13,253 nt of DNA, taken from an uncultured Lachnospiraceae bacterium (GTDB lineage: Bacteria > Bacillota > Clostridia > Lachnospirales > Lachnospiraceae). The position numbers were made by a program, and so were the translations under genes. Shown one piece after another: positions 12,410 through 13,253 of this stretch (position 1 is the first letter of the stretch; every line of letters starts with the position of its first letter). The stretch lies in the NCBI GenBank assembly GCA_934359535.1, contig CAKRLN010000037.1, positions 1 to 13,253 of the forward strand, in the 5' to 3' direction. The notes beneath the pieces were generated by a model that ran no database searches, had not been told where the DNA came from, and worked only from the letters and a program-made list of their open reading frames with translations.

Positions 12410-13253
12410 CCAATCCCTGCCATTTCAAGCTTTTTCGTATTTTTTAGTTTCCCGGTAGGTCTTAGTTCTCCATCCTGATACTGATAAAGCGGATGAAGAC
12501 AAATCTCCCCTTCCAGCATACCATCCAGTTCTACAATATCCATTACCCTTCGACTTTTGTCATGTATCCTTGCAAGATGCACCAGAATGTCAATTCCAGA
12601 GGCAATTTGCTGGCGGATTGCAAGAAGCGGAAGCTCCATCCCTGCCATCATTGTCATCGTTTCCAAACGTGATAACATGTCCCGGCAGGAATTCGCATGT
12701 CCGGTCGACAGACTTCCATCATGACCGCAATTCATACTCTGTAACATATCAAGCGTTTCCGCTCCTCTGCATTCCCCAACAATAATACGATCCGGCCGCA
12801 TACGCAAAGATGTCCGGATCAGATCACGAATCGTAATTGCCGTAACGCCCTCCGCATTTGCATTTCTCGTTTCAAGACGCACCAGATTTCGTACCCCCTG
12901 AATCTGCAATTCTGCAGAATCTTCAATTGTAATCACCCGTTCATCTGTTGGAATATACTGCGATAATGCATTTAGAAAAGTCGTTTTTCCAGAGGATGTT
13001 CCCCCGGAGATAAAAATATTATATCTGGCTCTTACCAGCGTCTGCAAGAATCCTGCTGCCTCTTCAGAAATGGAACCTGTCTGTATCAGCTTGTCCATCG
13101 TCATCGGTTTCTTTGGAAATCTCCGGATTGACATTGCCGAACCATCAAGCGCAATCGGTGACAATACAATATGCACACGGGAGCCATCCTGCAATCGGGT
13201 ATCTACAATTGGAGACGCCTGATTCACAACCCGGTTATGGCATGCAACAATCT
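12385..13253 (-). CDS. cpaF: Tad pilus assembly ATPase CpaF/TadA (5' end outside the window)
   Basis: The C-terminal 288 residues of a type II/IV secretion ATPase are present; the frame is open from the window edge (it reads IVACHNRVVNQASPIVDTRL), so an in-frame GTG at 13227 is not the start. Motifs in order are the N-terminal-domain end SPIVDTRLQDGSR and MSIRRF, Walker A ISGGTSSGKTT, the Asp box ITIEDSAEL, Walker B RPDRIIVGECRGAE, and the His box HDGSLSTGHAN. The TxHANS and RxLETM segments are typical of CpaF. The hexamer hydrolyses ATP at the cytoplasmic face to drive pilin extrusion, and in some Tad systems also retraction. TadB follows with a 25-bp overlap. About 100-200 N-terminal residues are missing. 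Confidence 0.95.
   Translation of the reverse strand, partial: IVACHNRVVNQASPIVDTRLQDGSRVHIVLSPIALDGSAMSIRRFPKKPMTMDKLIQTGSISEEAAGFLQTLVRARYNIFISGGTSSGKTTFLNALSQYIPTDERVITIEDSAELQIQGVRNLVRLETRNANAEGVTAITIRDLIRTSLRMRPDRIIVGECRGAETLDMLQSMNCGHDGSLSTGHANSCRDMLSRLETMTMMAGMELPLLAIRQQIASGIDILVHLARIHDKSRRVMDIVELDGMLEGEICLHPLYQYQDGELRPTGKLKNTKKLEMAGIGWTIQNIT

Noticed and set aside
13200..13227. GTG at 13227 as the start of the ATPase gene
   Set aside because: The frame continues open to the window edge with sequence typical of CpaF (HNRVVNQASPIVD), so the true start lies outside the window.

Overview
The window looks like a chromosomal piece of a low- to mid-GC Gram-positive anaerobe of the Clostridia, most likely Lachnospiraceae. 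The reasons are strong GGAGG-type ribosome binding sites, frequent TTG and GTG starts, a stand-alone murG, and a Tad pilus locus of the Firmicutes type (Flp1-like pilin, DUF5702-like protein, TadE-like pseudopilins, FHA protein with a DUF6382-like N-terminus). The assignment rests on gene content only.

Left part (1-1950), all on the minus strand: the first codons of an exported or membrane protein behind an elaborate promoter region (a near-consensus promoter, an 11-bp-period direct repeat and a hairpin); a 96-residue one-pass membrane protein; a possible 41-residue protein; and a 415-residue protein that I read as a metallo-beta-lactamase (MBL) fold that has lost its metal ligands and carries a cysteine cluster. 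The last three are tightly coupled and have no function I recognise. They are the best candidate for an undescribed system.

Middle part (1950-5400): murG on the plus strand with its own promoter and a bidirectional terminator facing a HIT-family hydrolase on the minus strand. Divergent from the HIT gene is a small soluble histidine kinase without sensor or partner regulator. It converges, with two bases between the stop codons, on a flavodoxin-like/SCP2 fusion protein.

Right part (5438-13253), all on the minus strand: one long Tad (tight adherence) type IVc pilus operon. In transcription order it runs CpaF/TadA ATPase (5' end outside the window), TadB, TadC, Flp-like pilin, DUF5702-like protein, a 165-bp spacer with a large inverted repeat, TadE-like pseudopilin with two C-terminal Cys/His modules, TadV/CpaA prepilin peptidase, a minimal TadE-like pseudopilin, and the FHA protein. 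A rhomboid protease and the flavodoxin/SCP2 gene follow on the same strand without a clear terminator. Most gene pairs overlap or are less than 15 bp apart. The ATPase and the two TadB/C platform proteins would drive assembly of the Flp pilin and pseudopilins after the peptidase processes them. The FHA protein probably links the machine to Ser/Thr phosphorylation.

I see no tRNA, rRNA, CRISPR array, intact insertion sequence or phage gene.
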